64,000 nt of DNA, from positions 2,728,001 through 2,792,000 of the forward strand of contig NZ_JAHSTY010000001.1 of assembly GCF_019145355.1 (NCBI RefSeq). The letters are read 5' to 3'. Source of the stretch: Pseudomonas azadiae. GTDB taxonomy: Bacteria; Pseudomonadota; Gammaproteobacteria; Pseudomonadales; Pseudomonadaceae. The notes under the pieces were generated by a model. The model did not search any database and had not been told where the DNA came from. It was given only the letters and a program-made list of their open reading frames with translations. A program made the position numbers and the translations under genes. Position 1 is the stretch's first letter. Every line of letters begins with the position of its first letter. Positions 54,101 through 61,552 of the stretch are shown here, one piece after another.

Positions 54101-55536
54101 GAGAAGTCCTGCGTACCCAGGGACGTGTCAGCACCCGCAGTGAATATGACCGCAGCGGTCGCCTGCGCGCGCGCCAGCGTCGCCAGCAGGACCAATCGAT
54201 GCTGATACCGACAACGCAGACGCGTTTCGGCTATGACGCCAGCGACCAGTTGGTCGAGCGCGTTGACAGTCTGCCCGAGGCGGCACAGCGCCAACTGCTG
54301 CACTACGATGCCACCGGACGCATCCTTGCCAGCCAGGACAGCGTGCAAGGGCAACGTGAGTCCTTCGCCTACGACCCTGCCGCCAATCTGGTGGACGGAC
54401 CGGGACATGTGGCGGGCAACCTTGTACGAACCTATCAGGACAAGCGCTACCGCTACGACGGTTTTGGCCGGATGGTCGAAAAACGCAGCACTCGGCGCGG
54501 CTTCCAACAGTTCCACTATGACGCCGAACAGCGGCTGGCCGAGGTGCGCAACGACGATGGGTCGGTAATCAGGATGACCTACGACCCTCTGGGTCGACGT
54601 ATCGCCAAAACCACCTACGACTCCAAGGGCCGCCAACAGAGCCAGACGCGCTTTACCTGGGATGCCATGCAGTTGTTGCAAGAGCACCAGGATCAACGAA
54701 CCAGCCTCTATATCTATACCGATGAGGGCTACGAGCCTCTGGCCCGAGTGGACGGCATTGGCGATCAGCAAAAGATCCGCTACTACCACAACGACCTTAA
54801 TGGCTTGCCCGAGCAACTGTCGGAAAGCGATGGCCATACGGTGTGGAACGCGCGTTACGAGGTCTGGGGCAATACCGTCGAGGAGGTTCGCGAGCCCTAC
54901 TACATCGAAGAGCAGAACCTGCGTTTTCAGGGGCAGTATCTGGACCGGGAGACCGGACTGCACTACAACACCCTGCGCTTCTACGACCCGGACATCGGCC
55001 GCTTCACCACGCCAGACCCTATAGGCTTGGCCGGTGGCCTGAACCTCTATCAATATGCGCCCAACCCGCTGAGCTGGATCGACCCGCTGGGCCTGATGAA
55101 ATGCTCGAGCCCGCCCAAGGGCCGCAAAGTCAACCGCACGGTGTATCGGTTCGAGGAACCGGGCCGTATCGGAACGACCTGGCAGGCGCACAAGTGGAAT
55201 GTGGACTCCCGGCATCGTTACACAGCCAAGGGACTGGGCGGCGTGTATGGCGCCAACTCGCGAAAGACCGCACTGGGCGAAGTCACCCATTGGGGTGTCG
55301 ACTTGTCCTCGCGAGTGCTGGTCAGTAAAAAGGTGCAGTTAAACAATGTGCTGGACTTGACCCGCGCCGACGTGCGCAAACAATTAGGCGTCTCACTCAA
55401 AAGCATTACCGGAAACAAATACACCGAGACTCATCAGATCGGCAACTGGGCAAAAGCCAATGGTTATGATGGGATTCTTGCCCCCTCCGCGCGAAACCCG
55501 ACCGGCAGCAACTTAATATCATTTGCAGGATTCTGA
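51115..55536 (+). CDS. Rhs1: prePAAR-PAAR-Rhs effector with C-terminal RES toxin domain
   Basis: 1473 residues. In order: a prePAAR motif (AARLGDGLSHTS, 7-18), hydrophobic segments (about 23-75), a PAAR domain (about 165-240, with PLDLVACMKHPPM and the GQPAVRSGDRSTCD motif), a second hydrophobic segment (about 245-285), then many YD/Rhs repeats (about 300-1300). The core ends in RFTTPDPIGLAGGLNLYQYA and DPLGL, the autoproteolysis site. The 146-residue tip (1328-1473) is a RES domain: Arg in VYR (1345), Glu in ALGE (1389), Ser in LAPSAR (1458), and VLDLTRADVRKQLGV. RES toxins degrade NAD+; this activity is inferred for the tip. Putative immunity gene follows after 2 bp. Confidence 0.92.
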   Translation: MSDALWAARLGDGLSHTSVMADILGGVLEVAANVAITALATAAVVAATGITVATGGLGACVLGAVVGVIVGVAMSKTGADKGLSAMCEGIGNALFPPSVMATITSGSTNTLINSTPAARAAGAVPSHVAPSGTEAEEPEAEPSEEPTYLDMAKGFFSQMWRPTVATPASGAVPKPLDLVACMKHPPMPPQFLAEGSEKVTVNGQPAVRSGDRSTCDATVVSSGLISPNVTIGGGSVVVREIRSGKTPGVGLAVTALMMLKGGKGKFLSNLPCMLLAGVNSFVVSQAMGALANAAMGSSNPVHASTGAKVLGGPEELDFALPGIMPIDWQRFYNSRDERRDGLFGAGWSVSYEVCVELLPHPDGGEQLRYIDEQGRRLDMGSVPLGGAVFSAGEGLSVRRHLSGQLLIESADGLYRLFEPTPQDASLLRLSQLGDRNDNRIYLDYDGSGRLRHLRDTFDLVKVELTYDATWQRRISQIERLYPDEQREVLMHYSYDSQGDLASVRQSDGQVKRRFGYDAWRRMVEHQLPTGLRCCYQWALVDDREWRVVRHWTDAGDTYQYHYELDAGITRITDGLGRVSTRRWDRQHQILEATDVLGRTWAFQWNDESQLLGATDPNGGQYQLSYDEAGNLSETLDPLGRSESTLWLEHWALPLAETDAAGNTWRYRYDARGNCISETNPVGHVTAYHHDAHGQVVAIIDANGKRKTLRWTPLGQLSEHTDCSGLSTRLSYCTRGLLLASTDALGERTVFSYDDQGRLIRKQLPDGRSEEYQRDASGQVIGYSDPAGHTTCFQHTLSGHLRLRIDAHGRRVELNHDAYGRLQSLINENGERYRFDWDAADRLTQEYRLDGSLKSYAYDSLDNVTQVQTSAAPDTEAPLVHDLERDAAGRLVAKNTLDGRTEYRYDALDQVTAITFTAHDGEQQTLGFGYDALGQLILEQSTSGSLAHRYDESGNLIQTLLPDGRWLNRLRYGSGHLHQINLDGRVVSDFERDRLHREVLRTQGRVSTRSEYDRSGRLRARQRRQQDQSMLIPTTQTRFGYDASDQLVERVDSLPEAAQRQLLHYDATGRILASQDSVQGQRESFAYDPAANLVDGPGHVAGNLVRTYQDKRYRYDGFGRMVEKRSTRRGFQQFHYDAEQRLAEVRNDDGSVIRMTYDPLGRRIAKTTYDSKGRQQSQTRFTWDAMQLLQEHQDQRTSLYIYTDEGYEPLARVDGIGDQQKIRYYHNDLNGLPEQLSESDGHTVWNARYEVWGNTVEEVREPYYIEEQNLRFQGQYLDRETGLHYNTLRFYDPDIGRFTTPDPIGLAGGLNLYQYAPNPLSWIDPLGLMKCSSPPKGRKVNRTVYRFEEPGRIGTTWQAHKWNVDSRHRYTAKGLGGVYGANSRKTALGEVTHWGVDLSSRVLVSKKVQLNNVLDLTRADVRKQLGVSLKSITGNKYTETHQIGNWAKANGYDGILAPSARNPTGSNLISFAGF

Positions 55537-55538
55537 GT

Positions 55539-55817
55539 ATGCCACTTGAAGATGAATACCCCGGTGATGCCGATTGGCAAAGTACGGTAAAGCTCTATAA
55601 AGAAGACTACCTTGACGAAGACGCCCGTACCCTGGCGCAGGCGTTGGGTGGTGATCTGGACTTGGCCGTCGTGCTGCGTGGCAGGCGCGGCCTCAAGGAA
55701 GGGCTTTGGTGGATTGAACGCAAAGTGCCTGCGCTCGACAACGTCCGTCCTATCGACTGTCTTGAGGACCCACGTTTGATCAGACGGCTGAGAACCGCTT
55801 TGATGAGCATGCCGTAA
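55539..55817 (+). CDS. Putative immunity protein of Rhs1, antitoxin-like (MbcA/ParS/Xre C-terminal domain)
   Basis: 92 residues starting 2 bp after rhs1, the standard place of an immunity gene. Residues 46-90 (LRGRRGLKEGLWWIERKVPA then LDNVRPIDCL...LRTAL) follow the pattern of the DUF2384 antitoxin C-terminal domain of RES-Xre systems: a small residue-rich loop, a paired Trp, a Leu-...-Pro, and a final helix. In those systems the domain plugs the RES active site. The N-terminal 45 residues are acidic and lack a recognisable Xre DNA-binding helix-turn-helix. The domain match is read by eye; immunity function is inferred. Confidence 0.6.
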   Translation: MPLEDEYPGDADWQSTVKLYKEDYLDEDARTLAQALGGDLDLAVVLRGRRGLKEGLWWIERKVPALDNVRPIDCLEDPRLIRRLRTALMSMP

Positions 55818-55868
55818 ATACACCTGTATGGCTGACTGCCTGATAATCGAACGTCTCAAGGGAATGCT

Positions 55869-55895
55869 ATGACGTTGAGCAGAACGCGTGTCTGA
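55869..55895 (+). CDS. Possible 8-codon leader ORF overlapping the rhs2 start
   Basis: ATGACGTTGAGCAGAACGCG... encodes MTLSRTRV and stops at a TGA (55893-55895) inside the first codons of rhs2 in another frame. It has AAGGGAA 6-10 bp upstream, while the rhs2 GTG (55888) has no ribosome binding site of its own. It may couple translation into rhs2, or be chance. Confidence 0.35.
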   Translation: MTLSRTRV

Positions 55896-58800
55896 CGCAC
55901 TTTGGGCAGCCCGCATGGGCGATGCGCTCTCCCACACGTCGATGATGGCCGACATCCTCGGCGGTGTGCTGGAAGTGGCGGCCAATATCGCGATCACGGC
56001 GGTGGCGACCGCTGCCGTGGTCGCGGCCACCGGCATTACCGTCGCCACCGGCGGGCTCGGCTGCTTCCTGCTGGGCGCGGTGGTGGGCACGATTGTCGGC
56101 CTGGCCATGAGCAAGACCGGGGCGGACAAAGGCCTGACGAAGTTATGCGATAGCTTCAGCAATGCCCTGTTCCCGCCCACGGTGCAGGCCAATATTCTCA
56201 CCGGTTCCACCGACACCCTCACCAACAACATCCCCGCTGCCCGCGCCGCCGGGGCGATCAGCTCACATGTCGCGCCGGCCGGTACCGAGCTGGAAGAGCC
56301 TGCACCGGCGCCCGAAGCCAGCTATTTGGACATGGCCGAGAGTTTCTTCTCGCAGATGTGGCGCCCGACCGTCGCGACACCGGCGCCCGGCGCCGTGCCC
56401 AAGCCCCTGGACCTGGTGGTGTGCATGAAGCACCCGCCGATGCCGCCGCAGTTTCTGGCCGAAGGTTCGGACAAGGTTACGATCAACGGCCAACCGGCGG
56501 TGCGCAGCGGTGATCGCAGCACTTGTGATGCGACTGTGGTGTCGTCCGGGTTGATTTCACCCAACGTGACCGTTGGCGGCGGCTCGGTGGTGGTGCGCGA
56601 GATTCGCAGCGGCAAGACCCCGGGGGTGGGACTGGCGGTGACGGCGTTGTTGATGCTCAAGGGCGGCAAGGGCAAGTTCTTCAGCAAGTTGCCGTGCATG
56701 CTCATCGGCGGCGCCACTTCGATGGCCGTCAGCAGTGCGATGGGGGCGATGGCCAACGCGGCAATGGGCTCGTCGAACCCTGTGCATGCAGCGACGGGCG
56801 CAAAGGTACTGGGCGATGTCGATGAGCTGGACTTCGTGTTGCCCGGCATCTTGCCGATTGACTGGCAACGTTTCTATAACAGCCGTGACGATCGCACCGG
56901 CAGTCTGTTTGGCGCGGGCTGGAGCGTGCCGTATGAGGTCTGCGTCGAAGTCCGACCTCATCCCGACGGTGGCGAGACGCTGGTCTACACCGACGAGCAG
57001 GGGCGCCCTATCGACATGGGCTCGATTCCCTTGGGCGGCGCGGTGTTCAGCGCCGGTGAAGGGCTCGCCGTGCGGCGGCACCTCAATGGGCAGTTGCTGA
57101 TTGAGAGCGATGACGGGCTGTACCGTTTGTTCGAACCCTCGCCGAGCGATGCATCGTTGTTACGCCTGGTGCAACTCGGTGACCGCAACGACAACCGCAT
57201 CTTTATCGACTATGACGAGGCCGGACGCCTGGTACGGCTGAGAGATACCTTCGACCTGGTGCAGGTTGAGCTGATTCGCGACCGCGCACAGGTGGTCCAG
57301 ATCGAGCGCCTGTATCCCGATCACCGCCGCGAAGTACTCGTCAGTTATGGCTACGACGCCGCCGGCAGCCTGGCGCAGGTACGCGATGCCACAGGCCAGG
57401 TGCAGCGGCGCTTCAGCTACGACAGCGGTCGGCGCATGGTGGAACATCAGCTGCCGACCGGGTTGCGATGTTTCTATGAGTGGGCCTTGGTTGAAGGCCT
57501 GGAATGGAGGGTTGTCCGGCACTGGACCGATGAGGGCGACGCTTACCAGTTCGACTACGACTTGAGCGCAGGCCTCACCCGCATTACCGACGGGTTGCAA
57601 CGCGTCAGCACGCGACACTGGAACACGCAGCACCAGATCACTCGCTACAGCGACAACCTCGGCCAGGCCTGGCTGTTCGAATGGAACGATGAGCGCCAAT
57701 TGCTCAGCGCCACCGACCCGCAGGGTGGGCGTTACGAATACAGCTACGACGAATCCGGCAACCTGATCGGCGAAACCGACCCACTGGGCCGCAGCGATTC
57801 GACCTTGTGGCTGGAACACTGGGCATTGCCGCTGGTGGAAACCGACGCTGCCGACAACAGTTGGCAGTATCGCTACGACCCACGTGGCAACTGCATCGCC
57901 GAAACCGATCCACTGGGCTATGTCACTCGCTACCGTTATGACGCCCACGGCCAGGTCGTGGAAATCATCGATGCCACCGCTAAAAGCAAAAAGCTGCGCT
58001 GGAACCCATTCGGGCAACTGGTCGAGCATATCGACTGCTCGGGTTACCCGACGCGCTTCAGCTACGACGAACGCGGCTATCTGCAAGTCATCACCGATGC
58101 GCTGGGTGAGCGCACGCAATTCAGCTACGACGCCCAGGGGCGCTTGCTAAGCACTCAATTGCCGGATGGCCGTATCGAGCAGTACCAGCGCGACATCAGC
58201 GGTCAACTGTTGGGGTATACCGACCCGGCCGGGCACACCACGCTCTACCAGCACAACCGTCGCGGCCAGGTCAGCCAGCGCACCGACGCCCATGGCCGGC
58301 AGGTGCAGTTCGGCTACGACAGCTACGGACGCCTGCAAGCACTGATCAACGAGAACGGTGAGCGCTATCGGTTTGCCTGGGATGCCGCCGACCGCCTGGC
58401 CGAGCAGCAGGACCTGGACGGCAGCGCCAAGCGCTACGACTACGACCCGCTGGACAACATAACCACGGTAACCGCCATTGCGGCGCCTTTCGGCAATGGC
58501 TTGGCAGTAGTCCCCGAGGCGCCACCCGCCCCCATTGTTCATCGACTGGAACGCGATGCCGTCGGCCGACTGGTTGCAAAAACCACCGACGATGGCCGCA
58601 CCGAGTACAGCTACGATGCCGTGGACCAGCTCACGGCGGTGACTTTCACCGATCTGCAAGGCAATACCCAGGCCCTGGGCTTCGCCTACGACGCTCTCGG
58701 CCAGTTGCTTGGCGAGCAGAGTGCGGCTGGCACGCTGCAACACCACTACGACGAACTCGGCAACCTGATCCAGACCCAACTGCCCGACGGCCGCTGGCTC

Positions 58801-60270
58801 AACCGCCTGTACTACGGCAGCGGCCACCTGCACCAGATCAACCTCGACGGCCAGGTGATCAGCGACTTCGAACGCGATCGCCTGCACCGCGAAGTGCTGC
58901 GCACCCAAGGCCAGCTCAGCACCCGCAGCGAATACGACCGCAGCGGCCGCCTGCGCTCGCGCCAACGCCGCCTTGCCAGTCAACCATCGTTGATGCCCGC
59001 AGCCGCGCAAAAACAGTTCGAGTATGACCCCGCCGACAACCTGATCGGCAAACTCGACCAGCAACCCGCCGCGCAGCACCGTCAACTGCTGCACTACGAC
59101 GCCACCGGCCGCATCATCGCCAGCCAGGACAGCCTGCACGGTCAGCGCGAAACCTTCGCCTACGACGCCGCCGCCAACCTGCTCGACGGCCCGCAGGCGG
59201 GTGCCGGGTTGGTGGTGCATAACAAGCTGCTGACGTATCAGGACAAGCGTTATCGCTATGACGCGTTTGGACGAATGATTGAAAAGCGCAGCGCCAAGCG
59301 GGGTGTGCAGCGGTTTGCGTATGACGCTGAAAGCCGATTGGTTGAAGTGCGCAATGACAACGGCAGCGTGGTCAGAATGGCGTATGACCCGCTGGGGCGC
59401 CGGATTGAAAAAACCGAGCATGGCAGCGATGGGTATCCGCTGGGGGAAACGCGATTTACCTGGGATGGTTTGCGGTTGCTGCAGGAGCATAAACATAGCC
59501 AGACCAGTCTTTATGTTTACGAAGATGAAAGCTACGAACCTCTGGCGCGGGTCGATGGCACTGGGCCGCTGCAAAAAATTCGTTATTACCACAATGACCT
59601 GAACGGCCTGCCGGAACAGCTCACCGAAGACGACGGCCACAGCGTCTGGCAGGCGACCTACCGGGTGTGGGGCAATACGCTGGAGGAAGTGCGCGAGCCT
59701 TATTACATTGAAGAGCAGAACCTGCGGTTCCAGGGGCAGTATCTGGATCGGGAGACGGGGCTGCATTTCAACACGTTCAGGTTTTATGATCCGGATGTGG
59801 GGCGGTTTACTACGCCGGATCCGATTGGTTTGCTGGGCGGATTCAATCTCTATCAATACACACCCAACCCATTCACGTGGCTGGATCCGCTTGGGCTAAG
59901 CTGCTCAAGTGACGCAAAAAAACTTGGCGGACGGCTGGGCAAGGCTCCAAGCAAGGACTATCGAGCACATCACATTGTAATGTCCAACTCAAAAGATATA
60001 CGCATGCGCTTCCTGAGAAGGCGCATGGACAGGCTCGGTATTGATATAAACCAAAAAGAAAATGGCATATGGCTACCCGTCAATTCAAAATCTCGCCTGC
60101 CAAATACCAAAGCCACAGCCCATGCAGGAGAAGGCGTACATGGGAATGCATATAAAAAACATGTGTGGGAGACACTCAAAGGCGCAAAAACAAGGACCGA
60201 TTTTGAACAAGGACTAAAAACACTCAACTTAGAGCTCGGCGGTGGAAAAACTTTCCCACTGACAAAATAG
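55888..60270 (+). CDS. Rhs2: prePAAR-PAAR-Rhs effector with C-terminal AHH nuclease domain
   Basis: 1460 residues from the GTG at 55888, whose first codons (MSDALWAARMGDALSHTSMM) align with Rhs1 from its first residue. Domain order and sequence follow Rhs1 closely down to DPLGL at about 1337: prePAAR, membrane segments, PAAR, second hydrophobic region, YD repeats, cleavage site. The 123-residue tip (1338-1460) is unrelated to that of Rhs1. It carries the AHH nuclease motif in YRAHHIVMSN (His residues 1361-1362), then NGIWLPVN and HGNAYKKHVWETL, the pattern of the HNH/EndoVII-type AHH family. A DNase role is inferred. The tip DNA (59899-60270) is visibly AT-rich compared with the core, as expected for an exchanged tip. 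Confidence 0.9.
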   Translation: MSDALWAARMGDALSHTSMMADILGGVLEVAANIAITAVATAAVVAATGITVATGGLGCFLLGAVVGTIVGLAMSKTGADKGLTKLCDSFSNALFPPTVQANILTGSTDTLTNNIPAARAAGAISSHVAPAGTELEEPAPAPEASYLDMAESFFSQMWRPTVATPAPGAVPKPLDLVVCMKHPPMPPQFLAEGSDKVTINGQPAVRSGDRSTCDATVVSSGLISPNVTVGGGSVVVREIRSGKTPGVGLAVTALLMLKGGKGKFFSKLPCMLIGGATSMAVSSAMGAMANAAMGSSNPVHAATGAKVLGDVDELDFVLPGILPIDWQRFYNSRDDRTGSLFGAGWSVPYEVCVEVRPHPDGGETLVYTDEQGRPIDMGSIPLGGAVFSAGEGLAVRRHLNGQLLIESDDGLYRLFEPSPSDASLLRLVQLGDRNDNRIFIDYDEAGRLVRLRDTFDLVQVELIRDRAQVVQIERLYPDHRREVLVSYGYDAAGSLAQVRDATGQVQRRFSYDSGRRMVEHQLPTGLRCFYEWALVEGLEWRVVRHWTDEGDAYQFDYDLSAGLTRITDGLQRVSTRHWNTQHQITRYSDNLGQAWLFEWNDERQLLSATDPQGGRYEYSYDESGNLIGETDPLGRSDSTLWLEHWALPLVETDAADNSWQYRYDPRGNCIAETDPLGYVTRYRYDAHGQVVEIIDATAKSKKLRWNPFGQLVEHIDCSGYPTRFSYDERGYLQVITDALGERTQFSYDAQGRLLSTQLPDGRIEQYQRDISGQLLGYTDPAGHTTLYQHNRRGQVSQRTDAHGRQVQFGYDSYGRLQALINENGERYRFAWDAADRLAEQQDLDGSAKRYDYDPLDNITTVTAIAAPFGNGLAVVPEAPPAPIVHRLERDAVGRLVAKTTDDGRTEYSYDAVDQLTAVTFTDLQGNTQALGFAYDALGQLLGEQSAAGTLQHHYDELGNLIQTQLPDGRWLNRLYYGSGHLHQINLDGQVISDFERDRLHREVLRTQGQLSTRSEYDRSGRLRSRQRRLASQPSLMPAAAQKQFEYDPADNLIGKLDQQPAAQHRQLLHYDATGRIIASQDSLHGQRETFAYDAAANLLDGPQAGAGLVVHNKLLTYQDKRYRYDAFGRMIEKRSAKRGVQRFAYDAESRLVEVRNDNGSVVRMAYDPLGRRIEKTEHGSDGYPLGETRFTWDGLRLLQEHKHSQTSLYVYEDESYEPLARVDGTGPLQKIRYYHNDLNGLPEQLTEDDGHSVWQATYRVWGNTLEEVREPYYIEEQNLRFQGQYLDRETGLHFNTFRFYDPDVGRFTTPDPIGLLGGFNLYQYTPNPFTWLDPLGLSCSSDAKKLGGRLGKAPSKDYRAHHIVMSNSKDIRMRFLRRRMDRLGIDINQKENGIWLPVNSKSRLPNTKATAHAGEGVHGNAYKKHVWETLKGAKTRTDFEQGLKTLNLELGGGKTFPLTK

Positions 60271-60280
60271 GAAAACTTTC

Positions 60281-60904
60281 ATGAAAGAATTTTTGCTTTC
60301 AGTACTTAACGAATACAAAGGAAAATATACCGAACTCATATCACACACAGAAAGCACGCATATCAAGAAACAGTGGGGCATGGGCATCATGCCCGCATAT
60401 AATCCAGCGCCCTACGTGTGCGAGCTGCAAGGATGCACCCCCGGCCGTTTACTAAAAAAAAATGCTACCCCCGATAACAATAAGCAGTGCTACTTTTTAG
60501 ATAACCATGAAAAAATAATAGGCGAAATACAATACGCGAAATATGTGAAACTAAAAAATCAATGGATCGTCTACAGACGATTTTTTCTAAACACACCAGA
60601 CACTATTATAGAATTGAATTTCGGCAGCGCTTTAGAAGGAAGCTCTGACGCCAACCTTGATTCAGTTGCAATAAGCACACTCGAAAGCGGCCATACGACA
60701 GCGCACTATAGCTTGCTCAACACCGGCGAGTATTTCGAAACTTCTTACAAATACGACGCTAACAAAATAACTTCAATCACTGAAAATATATGGCGAGAAA
60801 ATTTCACCAGTAGAGTTTACGAAGTACAGAACTCGGACGGCACACTCACCATTTACGAAGTCCTGCCGGACAACAGCAGAGTATCGATATATCCGGAGTG
60901 CTGA
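60281..60904 (+). CDS. Putative immunity protein of Rhs2
   Basis: 207 residues, 10 bp after rhs2. No known family is recognised. It has no signal peptide or membrane segment, so it would act in the cytoplasm, as needed against a nuclease. The N-terminal half has charged helices (MKEFLLSVLNEYKGKYTELI) and the C-terminal half looks beta-rich and Thr/Ser-rich. Codon use and base composition are strongly AT-biased relative to every gene upstream of rhs2. Position and composition point to joint acquisition with the Rhs2 tip. Confidence 0.7.
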   Translation: MKEFLLSVLNEYKGKYTELISHTESTHIKKQWGMGIMPAYNPAPYVCELQGCTPGRLLKKNATPDNNKQCYFLDNHEKIIGEIQYAKYVKLKNQWIVYRRFFLNTPDTIIELNFGSALEGSSDANLDSVAISTLESGHTTAHYSLLNTGEYFETSYKYDANKITSITENIWRENFTSRVYEVQNSDGTLTIYEVLPDNSRVSIYPEC

Positions 60905-61012
60905 TTCCTTCTGAGTCAGAAAAATGAAGGAAGGAGATAGGGATGGCTGTTGCCTCATCCAATTTACGTGATGACATCGGACGTGAAATCCCAAACAGGC
61001 CAAGGCCCCCAC

Positions 61013-61049
61013 AAAAAATGGGCACCCAACCCAGTCGGCGTGCCCATTT
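61013..61049 (-). terminator. Terminator of the HU-like gene
   Basis: AAATGGGCAC (61016-61025) and GTGCCCATTT (61040-61049) form a 10-bp stem. Read on the minus strand it is followed by a T-run (complement of the As at 61013-61018), 37 bp past the HU gene stop. On the plus strand the T-tract is broken, so it is best assigned to the minus strand but may serve the immunity gene too. Confidence 0.8.
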
Positions 61050-61085
61050 CTTCACCACCCCGCCCCCTACGAGACGGTAACGCCA

Positions 61086-61361
61086 TCACGCGTTAACAGT
61101 ATCTTTCAGCGATTTACCCGGCTTGAACGCGACGGTATTGCTCGCCTTGATCTTCACCGGCTCACCGGTTTGCGGGTTCTTGCCGGTGCGGGCGCCGCGG
61201 TGGCGCTGCAGGAAGGTGCCGAAGCCGACCAGGGTGACGCTGTCCTTGCGGTGCAGGGCGCCGGTGATTTCTTCGAGAACAGCGTTGAGCACGCGGTTGG
61301 CCTGCTCTTTGGTAAGGTCCGCTTTTTCAGCGATGGCGGCTGCGAGTTCTGGTTTACGCAT
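61086..61361 (-). CDS. HU-family DNA-binding protein
   Basis: 91 residues with the HU/IHF fold: MRKPELAAAIAEKADLTKEQ helices, VGFGTFLQRHRGARTGKNPQTGEPVKI including the DNA-intercalating arm and proline, and a basic C-terminus. It differs from the canonical HupA/HupB and corresponds by place to PAO1 PA5348 (from memory). Nucleoid protein that bends DNA. GAGG lies 8 bp before the ATG, and its leader has an A-rich motif (see finding). Confidence 0.93.
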   Translation of the reverse strand: MRKPELAAAIAEKADLTKEQANRVLNAVLEEITGALHRKDSVTLVGFGTFLQRHRGARTGKNPQTGEPVKIKASNTVAFKPGKSLKDTVNA

Positions 61362-61380
61362 AAGTGAAGCCTCTTTGACG

Positions 61381-61393
61381 GTTTTTTGTTGTT
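61381..61393 (-). promoter_or_regulatory. A-rich (CA-motif) site in the HU-gene leader
   Basis: On the minus strand the leader reads AACAACAAAAAAC, about 20 nt before the HU start codon. It fits the AAnAAnAA motif that Hfq and Crc bind to repress translation in pseudomonads. The match is clear, but its functional use is inferred. Confidence 0.4.
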
Positions 61394-61552
61394 ATGTCCG
61401 TGCCGCTCTCTGACGGAGCGGCGCCCAAAGCGCCGCAGGCTCTACTCTGCGGCAGACGGCACTGAGGATGGCATGCCGCCGAACGCCGCGCCAGCCTCAC
61501 GGCGACCTTTCTAGGGTGAAAAATGTGCTTATTCCGACAGAACGGCCAGTAT
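61394..61552. other. Intergenic region upstream of the HU-like gene
   Basis: Contains two GC-rich hairpins: GCGGCG-like CGGCGC/GCGCCG around 61421-61437 and CCGCTC/GAGCGG around 61403-61421. Neither has a T-run. The HU promoter should lie here; no clear hexamers were identified. Confidence 0.4.

Noticed and set aside
55818..55887. Orphan Rhs tip or eag remnant between imm1 and rhs2
   Set aside because: The 70 bp show no similarity by eye to the eag gene or to either tip in any frame.
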